Positions 1-8,998 of a DNA stretch of 64,000 nt are shown here, piece by piece. Source of the DNA: JAOUGY01 sp963825585 (GTDB taxonomy: Bacteria > Actinomycetota > Acidimicrobiia > Spongiisociales > ZC4RG35); NCBI GenBank assembly GCA_963825585.1, contig CAWGTX010000001.1, positions 310,001-374,000 on the forward strand. Reading direction: 5' to 3'. Made by a program: the position numbers and the translations under genes. The first letter of the stretch is position 1, and every line of letters begins with the position of its first letter. The notes under the pieces were generated by a model, which ran no database searches, had not been told where the DNA came from, and worked only from the letters and a program-made list of their open reading frames with translations.

Positions 1-1
1 T

Positions 2-232
2 CCGGTGGCGGTCGAGATCGGCGGGCACACCGACGCCGACGGTTCGGACCAGGGCAACCTCACTCTCTCCGAGCAGCGGGCGCAGTCGGTGGTCGACTAC
101 CTGATCGCGGCTGGTGTCGATTCCGCGCTTCTCACCGCAGTCGGATACGGCGAGACGCTGCCCATCACCGACAACGACACCGACGAAGGCAAGGCCCAGA
201 ACCGCCGGATCGAGTTCTCGATCCTGGGCTGA
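2..232 (+). CDS. OmpA-family C-terminal domain, 3' end of gene only
   Basis: Only the last ~76 codons are inside the window; the start is upstream of base 1 and the stop is TGA at 230-232. The residues follow the OmpA C-terminal (peptidoglycan-binding) fold in order: GHTDADGS near the beginning, the helix LSEQRAQSVVDYL, the VGYGE turn, and the final strand QNRRIEFSI. In characterised members the GHTD aspartate and NRR arginine hold diaminopimelate in the wall. By inference this is the wall-tethering end of an envelope protein. What lies N-terminal to the domain cannot be seen. A heptad repeat begins directly after the stop. Confidence 0.85.
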   Translation, partial: PVAVEIGGHTDADGSDQGNLTLSEQRAQSVVDYLIAAGVDSALLTAVGYGETLPITDNDTDEGKAQNRRIEFSILG

Positions 233-250
233 GCAGCTGCCAGCTGCAAG
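233..250. repeat. Short heptad repeat after the OmpA stop
   Basis: Imperfect 7-bp units (cagctgc, cagctgc, aag...) lie directly behind the TGA of the OmpA-like gene and before the stop of the convergent membrane gene at 255. It is the smallest member of the heptad family seen at eight places in the window. The convergent setting would suit a transcription terminator, but no T-tract is visible. Confidence 0.45.
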
Positions 251-254
251 CCGT

Positions 255-1943
255 TCAGCTCTTGAGCGTGATCACTTCCACGCGGGCTCCCGGCCCGGTC
301 ACCACCATGATCCGCTTGCCGCCCACTCCTTCCAGGGCTTGGGACAGATGTTCGGGGCTCGGCCCGTCGCCGTTGACGTCCGAGCGCATCCATACGGTGA
401 TGGCGGCGCCGGTGGCCTCGTCGATTGCATGCCGCAAGGGCTCGGGATTCGACCCCGTCACCAGGATGACGTGGTCGACGGTCCTACGGGGATGAGTGGC
501 GACGGCTGCCTGCCGCTCCCGCCTCCACACCGGGTAGTGGTATCCGGCGACGAGTCCGGTGGCGACGAGGATTCCGAGCGGTGCCCGGATGCGGTCGACC
601 AGGCTGCCCGCCATCAGGTCTTCGAGCATGAACTCGAACACCCGGTAGCCGATGATCAGCAGCGTGATGAGCGCCACGACGGCCCCGACTCCGAACACCG
701 CCACCAGGTAGATGCGCCGACCTGCCGTGTGCGGTGCCGTGGCCTCCCTGGTGGGCTGCCACGCCAGCCACCAGGCCGGACCTCCCACGATCAGGGCGCT
801 GAGGCCGCCCAGGAGCAGTTCGCGTCCGGGGTCGACGCCCGCCAGATCGGCGGTGAAGGAGTCGAGGATGGAGTTGACGATCACGCCGATACCACTGGCT
901 GCGGCGATCAGACCGAGGCCGGACATGGTCAGGCGGGTGGCATCGTTCGTGGCGTTCGACCTGCCGAGGGCAATGGGGCGATGGTAGGCCCAGGCGAGGC
1001 CGCCGATGGCCAGCGCGGCGACCCCGAACGGGAGTGTCTCGATGTTCTGCGCTGTGGTGTCGCTCGGGTCGAATGCCAGCGACAGCAGTGCGAACACCAC
1101 CAGACCCGCTCCGACCAGGGCCGCCGTTCCGGTTGCAACCACTCCGGCGACCACCAGCGCCGTGTCCGCCAGGCCGGTTTGCAGTGTCTGTCCCCCATCG
1201 TGGATCCAGTGCCACCACCAGATGACTGCACCCGCCACAGACCAGATGGCGGCCTGGAGCGTGAACTCCCACCATGGGTCGCCCACGGTGGCAGCCTGGG
1301 TCAGGGTTTCGAGGGCCGCCTCCAGGAGGGAGGTCAGGGTCGCGATCGCCCCTCCCGTCATCAGGGCCAGGCCGTAGACGGACCCAGAAACCTGGCCCAC
1401 GTCGGTCAGGCGGGTCGGGCTCTTGGTGGGATGGGCCGACATCCATCGGTGCCACCCCCACACCCCGGCCCACACGACGCCGATGGCGAGACTGCGGGGC
1501 CGCCAGTCGCCATCGACCAGTTCGGTGATCGTCACCAGCAGGGTGGTGGTGGAGGTGATCAGGGCGGTGGTCATCATCCCGGCCAGGTACAGCGACCAGG
1601 CTGTGGCGGACCGCTCAGCCTCGTCGTCGATACCTCTCCACAGGTACCACCACAGCAGTGCCGCCAACGGGCCGGCTATGAGGGTGAATGCCAACGACCG
1701 TGCGAGCCCGGCAACATCGCTACCGGCGAGTTCGGTCCCACCGTCCAGCACACGCCCCAACAAGCCGGACACACCGATGGCGGCGATCACGACGAGGGCG
1801 AACAGGAGAGCGAAGACCACGAGTCGCCGAGCGGCGCCCGGGGCTGCCCCTCCAGAGGTTGCGCCGCCGGACTTGCGCACGACCGCGGCAACGCCCAGGC
1901 CGATGCCTCCGATGATGATCAAGAGGAACAGACCGGCGATCAT
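255..1943 (-). CDS. DUF5671-type polytopic membrane protein
   Basis: About 562 residues. Many hydrophobic helices are visible, starting with MIAGLFLLIIIGGIGLG. They are arranged as repeats in which a short arginine-rich turn (for example RRIYLVAVFGVGAVVALITL) precedes each helix pair, as in DUF5671 membrane proteins. The last ~90 residues are hydrophilic and presumably cytoplasmic. The start at 1943 is chosen because AGGAGG lies 7 bases upstream; a longer reading would run through the upstream gene. Its ATG overlaps the stop of the upstream small gene (ATGA), so the two are probably co-translated. The function of the family is unknown; no catalytic motif was seen. Confidence 0.7.
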   Translation of the reverse strand: MIAGLFLLIIIGGIGLGVAAVVRKSGGATSGGAAPGAARRLVVFALLFALVVIAAIGVSGLLGRVLDGGTELAGSDVAGLARSLAFTLIAGPLAALLWWYLWRGIDDEAERSATAWSLYLAGMMTTALITSTTTLLVTITELVDGDWRPRSLAIGVVWAGVWGWHRWMSAHPTKSPTRLTDVGQVSGSVYGLALMTGGAIATLTSLLEAALETLTQAATVGDPWWEFTLQAAIWSVAGAVIWWWHWIHDGGQTLQTGLADTALVVAGVVATGTAALVGAGLVVFALLSLAFDPSDTTAQNIETLPFGVAALAIGGLAWAYHRPIALGRSNATNDATRLTMSGLGLIAAASGIGVIVNSILDSFTADLAGVDPGRELLLGGLSALIVGGPAWWLAWQPTREATAPHTAGRRIYLVAVFGVGAVVALITLLIIGYRVFEFMLEDLMAGSLVDRIRAPLGILVATGLVAGYHYPVWRRERQAAVATHPRRTVDHVILVTGSNPEPLRHAIDEATGAAITVWMRSDVNGDGPSPEHLSQALEGVGGKRIMVVTGPGARVEVITLKS

Positions 1944-2404
1944 GAGCCAACCTCCTTGTTCGGGCACACCGTGAGCTGCCATGGAGCGACGGCGATCTTC
2001 CATTCCCCGTCGACCTTCACCAGGTCGAACACGTCCTCGGTCTCCCACTCGGAGGCACCAAAGGGACCGTTGCCGTAGCTCTCGATGATCGAGACCCTGA
2101 CGTCAGCCGAGTCGTCGCGCTCTTCGGTCGACAGGAGAGTGACGCGGATGTCATTGGAGGTGCCACGTTCGAAGTAGTCACACTCGACGAGGGCGGTCTC
2201 GGTCAGGTACTCGGCGGCACCCCGTTCGTCCCCATCGATGACCAGCGAGGCATATGCCTGGACGGTGCCGGCCGGGGTGGCCGGATCGAGCGGTTCGGGC
2301 GTTCCGCGCGTGAACACGACCGCCACTGAAAGGATCACCAGGGCCGCGATGATGGAGACGATGACGACCAGCGTCCGGTCGGAGTGGGTTCGTGTGGTGT
2401 CCAT
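1940..2404 (-). CDS. Small membrane-anchored protein of unknown function
   Basis: About 154 residues: a short basic N-terminus, one transmembrane helix (LVVIVSIIAALVILSVAVVF), then an extracytoplasmic domain of ~110 residues. The domain resembles the SnoaL/NTF2-like lipoprotein domains of actinobacteria, with the pattern TVQAYASLVIDGDERGAAEYL and a terminal VDGEWKIAVAPWQL strand. That assignment is by pattern only. The start at 2404 places the helix near the N-terminus; the Shine-Dalgarno there (GAGG) is close to the ATG, so an upstream start is possible. It overlaps the DUF5671 gene by 4 bases and probably works with it at the membrane. Confidence 0.6.
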   Translation of the reverse strand: MDTTRTHSDRTLVVIVSIIAALVILSVAVVFTRGTPEPLDPATPAGTVQAYASLVIDGDERGAAEYLTETALVECDYFERGTSNDIRVTLLSTEERDDSADVRVSIIESYGNGPFGASEWETEDVFDLVKVDGEWKIAVAPWQLTVCPNKEVGS

Positions 2405-2557
2405 GACCTCAGCATGACGGACTCGGCCCCGGATGAACATGGGTGAAATGCCCGATCCTGACCGAGGGTGCCACGGGGGCCCCGGGTGGTGTCGGGCGGT
2501 GATGACTTCATCAGTTATTCGTCCAGACCGACTCGTCTCCTGGCGTAGAGTCGATGC

Positions 2558-4351
2558 GTGGCTGCACCCCTCTCCCTCCGGCGTGTCGTCGGTGACGGTG
2601 GCCGACTCATCGGCCGCTACATCAAGGCGCATCCGATCTCGTTCGGGATTGGGGTGTTCGGTGCCGCCAACTTCGCGGCGGCGATCGTGATGTCGGCGGT
2701 GGTGGTTGGGTCGCTCACGGACTCGCTGATCGTGCCCGTTCTCGAGGAGGGCGAGCCAACCGCCGGAAGACTGCGGGCGGCGGTGACGGTGCTGGTGGCC
2801 ATTTCGGTGTGGAAGGCGGTCGGGATCGTCGTTCGTCGCACCGGGGCCACCTACATGCAGGGCCGCACCCAGGCCGACCTCCGGACCCGGCTCGTGGAGC
2901 ACCTCATGAAGTTGGAACTGGCCTGGTTCCGCCGTCAGTCGACCGGCGACCTCCTGGCGGTGAGCGACTCCGACGCGTCCCAGGCCACCTACGTGCTCTC
3001 GCCGTTCCCCTACGCCACCGGGGCCTTTTTGTTGCTCCTCGGCTCGATCGTGGTGGTCTTCCTCACCGACCCGTTGCTCGGGGTGATCGCCATGGTGGGC
3101 CTGTTCAGCAAGGTCGCCTTCGATGTGAAGGGGGCGTGGGCCACCTTTGGTGGATTCGAAGAGGTCCAGGCCCGCCGCGGCGAGGTCAGCGGTGTTGCTC
3201 ACGAGTCGATCGACGGTGCCCTCACCGTGAAGGCGCTGGGCCGGGAGGGGTACGAGGTCGGTCGATTCCAGGAATCCTCCGAGCGGCTCAGGGACCAGCT
3301 CATCTCGGTGGCCCGCATCTTCACCTTTTACGACGCCATCCAGGACGCCATCCCCGCCGTCACCACGGTGGGGATCCTGGTCATGGGAGCGGCCCGCGTC
3401 GCTTCGGGGGATGTGAGCGCCGGTGAGCTGGTGACGGTCGTGTACCTGTTGTCACTCATCGCCTTCCCGCTTCGACTCATCGGCTTCGTGCTGTGGGAAG
3501 TGTCCGGAAGTCTCGCCGGGTACCGCAGGGTTGCCGCCGTGCTGGACATCGACGAGGAAGTCGGATACGGCGCCCTCGAGCCCACCACGTCGGGCGGCGG
3601 CGCCGGCGTCACCTCGATGGACGTCTCGTTCGGGTACGTTCCCGACGAGCTGGTGCTGGAGGACGTCCACATCGACATCAGGCCGGAGACCACGGTAGCG
3701 GTGGTCGGGCCCACCGGCTCGGGCAAGTCGACGATGGTCACGCTGCTCGCCCGGCTGTGGGATCCGGTGTCCGGCGAAATCCACATCGACGGGCGTGACC
3801 TCCGTTCCTTCGCCCGGTCGGCGCTGGCCGGCGAGGTGGCGTTCGTCGGTCAGGACGTGTTCCTGTTCGACGACACGATTCGCGGCAACATCGGATTCGG
3901 CCTCGACGTGTCGGATCAGCAGGTGGAGGCCGCCGCCCGGATGGCCAACGCTCACGAGTTCATCCTCGACCTGCCCGACGGGTACGCCACCCGGGTGGGG
4001 GAGCGGGGGGCCGCCCTCTCGGGCGGACAGCGGCAACGGGTGGCCCTCGCCCGGGCTCTGGTGCGCAAACCGCGACTGCTCATCCTCGACGATGCCACCT
4101 CGGCGGTCGACCCGTCGGTCGAGTCGTCGATCCTCACCGGGCTCAAGCGAGCAGAGCTGCCTTCGACCGTGGTGGTGGTCGCCTACCGCCAGTCGTCGAT
4201 CGCCCTGGCCGACGAGGTCATCTTTCTCGAGGACGGCCGGGTGATGGCGCAGGGCACCCACCAGCGGCTACTGGCCGACATCCCCGGCTACGCCCGACTG
4301 CTCCAGGCCTACGAACGTGACGCCGCGGAGCGGGAGGTGGCGGGCGAATGA
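2558..4351 (+). CDS. ABC exporter half-transporter, degenerate NBD
   Basis: 597 residues: an N-terminal exporter-type membrane domain (~1-320) and a C-terminal nucleotide-binding domain. Visible motifs are Walker A GPTGSGKST (~residue 384), signature LSGGQRQR, and Walker B LLILDDATSAVD (~507). Two catalytic positions are altered: the residue after Walker B is Asp, not Glu, and the switch histidine is replaced (VVVAYRQSS where IAHRLS is usual). This is how the non-catalytic subunit of heterodimeric exporters such as TM287/288 looks. It starts at GTG 2558 and overlaps the second subunit by ATGA. The substrate is unknown; lipid or drug export is the usual role. Confidence 0.9.
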   Translation: MAAPLSLRRVVGDGGRLIGRYIKAHPISFGIGVFGAANFAAAIVMSAVVVGSLTDSLIVPVLEEGEPTAGRLRAAVTVLVAISVWKAVGIVVRRTGATYMQGRTQADLRTRLVEHLMKLELAWFRRQSTGDLLAVSDSDASQATYVLSPFPYATGAFLLLLGSIVVVFLTDPLLGVIAMVGLFSKVAFDVKGAWATFGGFEEVQARRGEVSGVAHESIDGALTVKALGREGYEVGRFQESSERLRDQLISVARIFTFYDAIQDAIPAVTTVGILVMGAARVASGDVSAGELVTVVYLLSLIAFPLRLIGFVLWEVSGSLAGYRRVAAVLDIDEEVGYGALEPTTSGGGAGVTSMDVSFGYVPDELVLEDVHIDIRPETTVAVVGPTGSGKSTMVTLLARLWDPVSGEIHIDGRDLRSFARSALAGEVAFVGQDVFLFDDTIRGNIGFGLDVSDQQVEAAARMANAHEFILDLPDGYATRVGERGAALSGGQRQRVALARALVRKPRLLILDDATSAVDPSVESSILTGLKRAELPSTVVVVAYRQSSIALADEVIFLEDGRVMAQGTHQRLLADIPGYARLLQAYERDAAEREVAGE

Positions 4352-6117
4352 CCGACGAACTGGCTGTCCCGACTCGGCGTGCCCTGCGCAGACTCATCGC
4401 CGAGATCCCGTCGCTGGGTAGAGGGCTCGGTGTGACGGTGGCGCTCTCCGTGCTCGGCACCGCGCTTCAGGTGGCGATCCCGGTGGTGGTTCAGCAGATC
4501 GTCGACATCGAGATCCTCGGATCGGACCCGGTGGACGTTGCCGGTGCCGCCGCCCGCGGTGGCGTGGCGCTGCTCGCGATGGCGTTGGCGGTGTTCGCCC
4601 GCCGGGCATCGACCCTGCGGCTCGCCACCCTCGCCGCCACCGGCCTGTCGGACCTACGGGTGAGGGTGTTCACCCGGCTCCACCGGATGTCGGCGCTGCA
4701 CGTGCAGTCGGAACAACGCGGAGCGCTCGTAGCCCGGGTCACTTCGGACATCTACCGCATCCAGGACTTCATGGAGTGGGGTGGAATGGGGATGCTCATC
4801 GGAGTCTCCCAGGTGCTGCTGGCGGTGATCGCCATGCTGGTCTACCAGTGGCAGCTCGCCCTGCTGGTGGTGGTGGGCGTCACCCTCTACGGGCTGATGC
4901 TCATCTGGTTCCAGCGGGTACTGGGCAAGGCCCACGATCGGGTGCGTGAGCGGGTGTCGGACTCCATGTCGGCTCTCAGCGAGTCGATCGCCGGGCTGCC
5001 GGTGGTGCGGGCGTACGGGGCCGAAGGCCCCACGCTGCATCGGGTGCGGTCGGCGGTCGACGCTCAGTTCTCCGCCGAGTTCCGCACTGCCAACCTCGGG
5101 TCGGCGCTGTTCTCGTCGGCCGAAGTGTTCGCAGGGGTGCTCACGGCCGGGGTGGTGGCGACCGGCGTCCTCTTCGGGGCGGATGCCGGCGTCACGGCCG
5201 GCGGGTTGCTGGCGTTCCTGTTCCTGGTGAACCTGCTGGTCCAGCCGGTCCAGACGCTGGTCGAGACCCTCGACACGGCGCAGGGCGCCGCCGCCGGAGT
5301 CCGGCGGGTGTTAGCGGTGCTCGACACTCCGGTCGACCTCGACGATCCGGGGGAGGACGGAGTCGACCTGCCGGAACGACCCCTCGACGTGGTGGTGCGG
5401 GACCTCCGGTTCCGCTACCCCTCCGGTGACGACGTGCTGATGAACGTCAACATGACGATCCCCGCCGGGCGTCGGGTGGCGGTGGTGGGGGAGACCGGCT
5501 CGGGCAAGACCACCTTCGCCAAGGTGGTGGTACGACTCCTCGAGGCCACCGAGGGCTCGATCGAGATCGCCGGGGTGCCAGTCGACCGCATTCGCTTCGC
5601 CTCGTTGAGGTCCCGGGTCGCCTATGTCCCCCAGGAGGGGTTCCTGTTCGATGCCTCGGTCGCCGACAACGCGCGGTACGGGCGCCCCGGGACCGACGAC
5701 ATGGGCGTGCGGGCCGCCTTCTTCGATCTGGGGCTGTCGGACTGGCTCGACTCACTTCCCGACGGGCTGGCGACCCAGGTCGGCGAGCGGGGCAGTCAGC
5801 TGTCGGCCGGCGAGCGGCAGCTGGTGGCCTTGGTACGGGCTTGGATGAGCCAGCCGGACCTGCTGGTCCTCGATGAGGCCACCTCGGCGGTCGACCCGGC
5901 GCTCGAGGTCAGACTCCGCAATGCGATCGATCGTCTCATCGCCGGGCGCACCTCGATCACCATCGCCCACCGGCTCTCCACCGCCGAAGCATCCGATGAG
6001 GTCCTGGTCTTCGCCGAAGGGCGCCTCGCCGAGCACGGAACCCACTCGGACCTGCTCAGGGCGGGAGGCCTCTACACCCGGATGCACGCAGATTGGATGG
6101 CGGGGACCCGTTCGTAG
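4348..6117 (+). CDS. ABC exporter half-transporter, catalytic partner
   Basis: 589 residues with the same layout as the upstream gene: six-helix membrane domain, then an NBD. Walker A is GETGSGKTT (~381), Walker B LLVLDEATSAVD (~505) has the catalytic Glu, and the switch histidine is present in TIAHRLST (~538). The signature is LSAGERQL rather than LSGGQ, so it supplies the altered half of the degenerate site opposite its partner's Walker motifs. Together the two genes encode one asymmetric heterodimer, co-translated through the ATGA overlap at 4348. No dedicated regulator is adjacent. Confidence 0.9.
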   Translation: MTDELAVPTRRALRRLIAEIPSLGRGLGVTVALSVLGTALQVAIPVVVQQIVDIEILGSDPVDVAGAAARGGVALLAMALAVFARRASTLRLATLAATGLSDLRVRVFTRLHRMSALHVQSEQRGALVARVTSDIYRIQDFMEWGGMGMLIGVSQVLLAVIAMLVYQWQLALLVVVGVTLYGLMLIWFQRVLGKAHDRVRERVSDSMSALSESIAGLPVVRAYGAEGPTLHRVRSAVDAQFSAEFRTANLGSALFSSAEVFAGVLTAGVVATGVLFGADAGVTAGGLLAFLFLVNLLVQPVQTLVETLDTAQGAAAGVRRVLAVLDTPVDLDDPGEDGVDLPERPLDVVVRDLRFRYPSGDDVLMNVNMTIPAGRRVAVVGETGSGKTTFAKVVVRLLEATEGSIEIAGVPVDRIRFASLRSRVAYVPQEGFLFDASVADNARYGRPGTDDMGVRAAFFDLGLSDWLDSLPDGLATQVGERGSQLSAGERQLVALVRAWMSQPDLLVLDEATSAVDPALEVRLRNAIDRLIAGRTSITIAHRLSTAEASDEVLVFAEGRLAEHGTHSDLLRAGGLYTRMHADWMAGTRS

Positions 6118-6230
6118 GGAGGGATGTTCGACGTCTCGACAGGTCGACCAGCCAGTGCGGACTCGGTGGACGGCCACACTCCCTCCAACCACCTTTTGCG
6201 CATTGATGTCGCGCGGCAGTTTCCCGGCCT

Positions 6231-7097
6231 TCAGTTCCATGGCACTTCCTTCGGTATCGACTGCCATCCTCCTCGCCGCCTGCACCGTTCGGCCGCAACC
6301 CTGGAAGCGGCCTCGAGCGCCCGGCCCACCTCCATGCCCTCACCCAACGCCCAGGCGAAAGCCCCATGGAACACGTCGCCGGCGCCCATCGTCTCCACCA
6401 CCGTCACCGCCGGAGCAGCGAGGTGCGCGATCCGACCGTCGTTCAACCACCACAAGCCCTCGGCTCCCGCCGTAACCACGGTGTGCGGCCCGATCAGCTC
6501 GACCAGATGGAGCAGGCAGTCCTGGCCCTTCTCCTCGCCCGTGAGCCGACGGGCGGCATCCAATGATGCGATCGGGTGTTCCGCCAGGTGTCCGAGCGCC
6601 AGTGACTCGCCGTGGTTGGGGCTTCGGTCCAGGTCCAGCACGGAAGGAATACCCATGGCGCGTGAGGCTTCGAGTACCGCATCGGCGCCGGTCGCCCAGT
6701 GGGCGTCGACCAGCACCACATCTCCCTGGACGAGCGGGTCGGCCGGGCCGAGCAGGTCGGGGTGGGTGTGATTGACGATGGTGCGTTCACCGTCGGGTGT
6801 CACCAGCACCATCGAGATCGAGGTGGGTACGCCGCCGAGCACCTCCAGCCCGGTGGTGTCGATCCCCTCCGCTTCCAGCTCCCACCGAAGCCGACGTCCG
6901 CGTTCGTCATCGCCGACCCGACCGATGAAACGAGCCAAGCCTCCCAGCCTGGCCACGGTCACCGCGGCAGTGGCGGCCGGACCTCCCGCCTGTTCCGACA
7001 TGCGGGTCGCGAAGCTCTTGGTGCCCGCCGCCGGCACGGCGTCTACCTCGAGCACGGTATCGGCGACCACCAGCCCGGCGCATGTCACGGTCGTCAT
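6231..7097 (-). CDS. PfkB-family carbohydrate kinase
   Basis: 288 residues, the usual length for the ribokinase/PfkB family. The N-terminal G-rich region GGPAATAAVTVARLGG and the C-terminal signature GAGDVFHGAFAWAL are both present, the latter holding the catalytic Asp and the anion hole. The enzyme phosphorylates a sugar or sugar-like alcohol with ATP; the substrate cannot be told from sequence. Its ATG at 7097 overlaps the stop of the preceding dehydrogenase gene (ATGA), so the two form an operon that may handle one sugar acid. It converges on the ABC exporter; the 113-bp gap 6118-6230 shows no clear structure. Confidence 0.85.
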   Translation of the reverse strand: MTTVTCAGLVVADTVLEVDAVPAAGTKSFATRMSEQAGGPAATAAVTVARLGGLARFIGRVGDDERGRRLRWELEAEGIDTTGLEVLGGVPTSISMVLVTPDGERTIVNHTHPDLLGPADPLVQGDVVLVDAHWATGADAVLEASRAMGIPSVLDLDRSPNHGESLALGHLAEHPIASLDAARRLTGEEKGQDCLLHLVELIGPHTVVTAGAEGLWWLNDGRIAHLAAPAVTVVETMGAGDVFHGAFAWALGEGMEVGRALEAASRVAAERCRRRGGWQSIPKEVPWN

Positions 7098-7741
7098 GAC
7101 GCCAGCACGCCACGCACTGCCTCGGCCACCATCGAGCGAAGCCGTTCGATCACGGCCGTGTGGTCGACGACCCCGCCACGGGAGCAGTCGATGACGAGCG
7201 CCTCGGGCGGCAGCAGTCCCAGGAGCACACGGTCGACCATGCCGAGGGTGCGAGGCGTGAGGGGAACATGGACGGCAAGGACGTCGGAACGTGCCGCCAG
7301 CGGATCGGGATCCATCAGGGGGATGGCCGCTTCGGCGATGAACGGATCGGGGCCGGCCGCCGACATACCCAGTGCGGCGGCTCGTTCTGCGAGGGCCGAC
7401 CCGATCGCGCCCAGGGCGTGTTCGGCCACCGCCACGGCGTTCGCCCCGGGGGCCGTCTGCACCTGAATGCCCCGATCTGCGCAGGCGGCCAGGTCGATGT
7501 TGTCGGTTCCGGTCCCCAACCGTTCAACCACTCGGAGCCGGGGAGCTTCGTCGAGCGGCGCCCGGGTCACCCTGGTGACGTTGCGCACGATCAACCTGTC
7601 GGCGTCGGCCAGCAGTTCCCGAAGCGCGTCACCCATGGCGGGGTCGTAGGTCACGGCCGCCCACGCACTCATCCCGGCGACGACGTCGCCATCCATCAAC
7701 TCTGAGACCACCACCCTGGCCATCCACCCAACGTACGGCAT
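7094..7741 (-). pseudogene. D-2-hydroxyacid dehydrogenase with two internal in-frame gaps
   Basis: The reading frame is open for 215 codons, but the family needs ~310. Recognisable blocks are LGTGTDNIDLAACADRGIQV, AVAEHAL, GAIGSALAERAAALGM, SDVLAVHVPLTPRTLGMVD, SRGGVVDHTAVIERLRS and the terminal MVAEAVRGVL. The stretch that should lie between AEHAL and GAIG (two helices, the GxGxxG strand) is absent, and so is everything between RLRS and MVAEA, which normally holds the catalytic Glu and His. Both joints keep the frame. GTG/ATG choices: ATG 7741 has GGAG 5 bases upstream; ATG 7723 is also possible. An active enzyme is unlikely. An assembly deletion cannot be excluded. Confidence 0.7.
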
Positions 7742-7858
7742 GGCGACTCCGAGCGGAGCGGGGCGAATGACCTTCTCCGGGTCCGGATCGTTCTCGTGCT
7801 CCTGGTTCGACGGGAGCCCCCTGTCGCTATCCTCCCCCGTTCTCCAGGGAGAAGGATC

Positions 7859-8842
7859 GTGAGCGACCGTAAACGTGTGTTCTCGGGCGTGCAGCCCACC
7901 GGAAACGTCCATGTCGGCAACTACATCGGGGCGTTCCAGAACTGGGTGCGCATGCAGGACACCTACGAGACGATCTACTGCGTGGTCGATCTGCACGCCA
8001 TGACGACCCCCTACGACGCTTCCGAGTTCGAGCGTCAGCGGCTCGACATGGCCAAGATGATCCTGGCATCCGGTGTCGACCCGGATCGCTCGCTCATCTA
8101 CTTCCAGTCCCACGTCCCCCACCACGCCGAACTGGCCTGGATCCTGGCGACGATCACCGGGATCGGTCAACTGGAGCGGATGACGCAGTACAAGGAAAAG
8201 TCCGACCGGGCCGGCCAGAACCTGGGCCTGCTGAGCTACCCGGTGCTGATGGCCGCCGACATCGTGCTGCACCACGTACACGCAGTCCCGGTGGGCGACG
8301 ACCAGACCCAGCACCTCGAACTGACCCGCGACCTCGTGGAGCGGTTCAACTCCCGCTTCGGCGACGAGTTCCCCCTCCCCGAGCGGATCACTCCCAAGAT
8401 CGGTGCCCGCGTCATGTCCCTGCAGGACCCCACGGCCAAGATGTCGAAGTCCGATCCGAACCCCGCATCACGAATCCTGCTCGTCGACTCCGACGACGCC
8501 ATTCGCAAGAAGGTGAAGACTGCCGTCACCGACTCCGACCGCTACGTCCGCTACGACTGGGACGAGAAGCCGGGAGTCTCGAATCTGCTCGAGCTGTTCA
8601 GCGTCTTCTCCGGCCGCCCCATCGACGACCTCGTCGAAGAGTTCCACGAAGCGGGATACGGCAGGTTCAAAGAAGCGGTCGGCGAAGCCCTGGTCGCGGG
8701 AGTTGGACCCATCCGCGAGCGGTTCCTCTCCATCACCGACGCCGAGATCACCGAGGTGATGGAACGCGGCGCCCGGATCGCACGGGAACGCGCCGAGCTC
8801 GAGATGGTGTCCGTCCGGGCGAAGGTCGGCCTGGGCCGATAG
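7859..8842 (+). CDS. trpS: Tryptophanyl-tRNA synthetase
   Basis: 327 residues, normal for bacterial TrpS. The class I signatures are intact: PTGNVHVGNY (HIGH motif, ~residue 17) and AKMSKSDPN (KMSKS, ~195). It charges tRNA-Trp with tryptophan in the cytosol. The GTG at 7859 is chosen because a GGAGAAGG ribosome site precedes it by a few bases and the protein then begins SDRKRVFSGVQPTG as in relatives. It is divergent from the dehydrogenase gene across 117 bp, which should hold both promoters. A heptad inverted repeat follows its TAG stop. Confidence 0.95.
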   Translation: MSDRKRVFSGVQPTGNVHVGNYIGAFQNWVRMQDTYETIYCVVDLHAMTTPYDASEFERQRLDMAKMILASGVDPDRSLIYFQSHVPHHAELAWILATITGIGQLERMTQYKEKSDRAGQNLGLLSYPVLMAADIVLHHVHAVPVGDDQTQHLELTRDLVERFNSRFGDEFPLPERITPKIGARVMSLQDPTAKMSKSDPNPASRILLVDSDDAIRKKVKTAVTDSDRYVRYDWDEKPGVSNLLELFSVFSGRPIDDLVEEFHEAGYGRFKEAVGEALVAGVGPIRERFLSITDAEITEVMERGARIARERAELEMVSVRAKVGLGR

Positions 8843-8847
8843 CGAAA

Positions 8848-8998
8848 GCAGAACGCAGAACGCAGAACGCAGAAGGCCAGGATCGGTCACAACCGACTTC
8901 GACGGGCGACCAGCCAACGGCGTTGGAGCCGGCAGTGCAGGCCGTTTGCCCCAGCTGCCTTTGGCGTTCTGCGTTCTGCGTTCGGCGTTTCGAGCTAC
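8848..8998. repeat. Heptad inverted repeat between trpS and the CPBP gene
   Basis: Left arm: four tandem copies of gcagaac/gcagaag at 8848-8875. Right arm: gcgttct, gcgttct, gcgttcg, gcgtttc, gagctac at 8964-8998, which pairs with the left arm. The arms enclose ~88 bp of unrecognised sequence with no ORF. The left end begins 5 bases after the trpS stop, and the final right heptad contains the TAG stop (read on the minus strand) of the CPBP gene. A long hairpin between convergent genes could act as a bidirectional terminator. Confidence 0.75.

Noticed and set aside
114..2078. Long open frame on the plus strand opposite the DUF5671 gene
   Set aside because: Its composition (Gly/His/Asp/Arg/Gln-rich, no motif) is that of an antisense shadow in high-G+C DNA; the minus strand has clear membrane helices and ribosome sites.
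7742..8314. N-terminal extension of the hydroxyacid dehydrogenase through trpS
   Set aside because: The extra 190 residues are antisense to a conserved trpS and match no dehydrogenase; the start at 7741 has a ribosome site.
8848..8998. Heptad blocks as a CRISPR array
   Set aside because: Units are 7 bp and contiguous without spacers, the arms face each other, and no cas gene is nearby.
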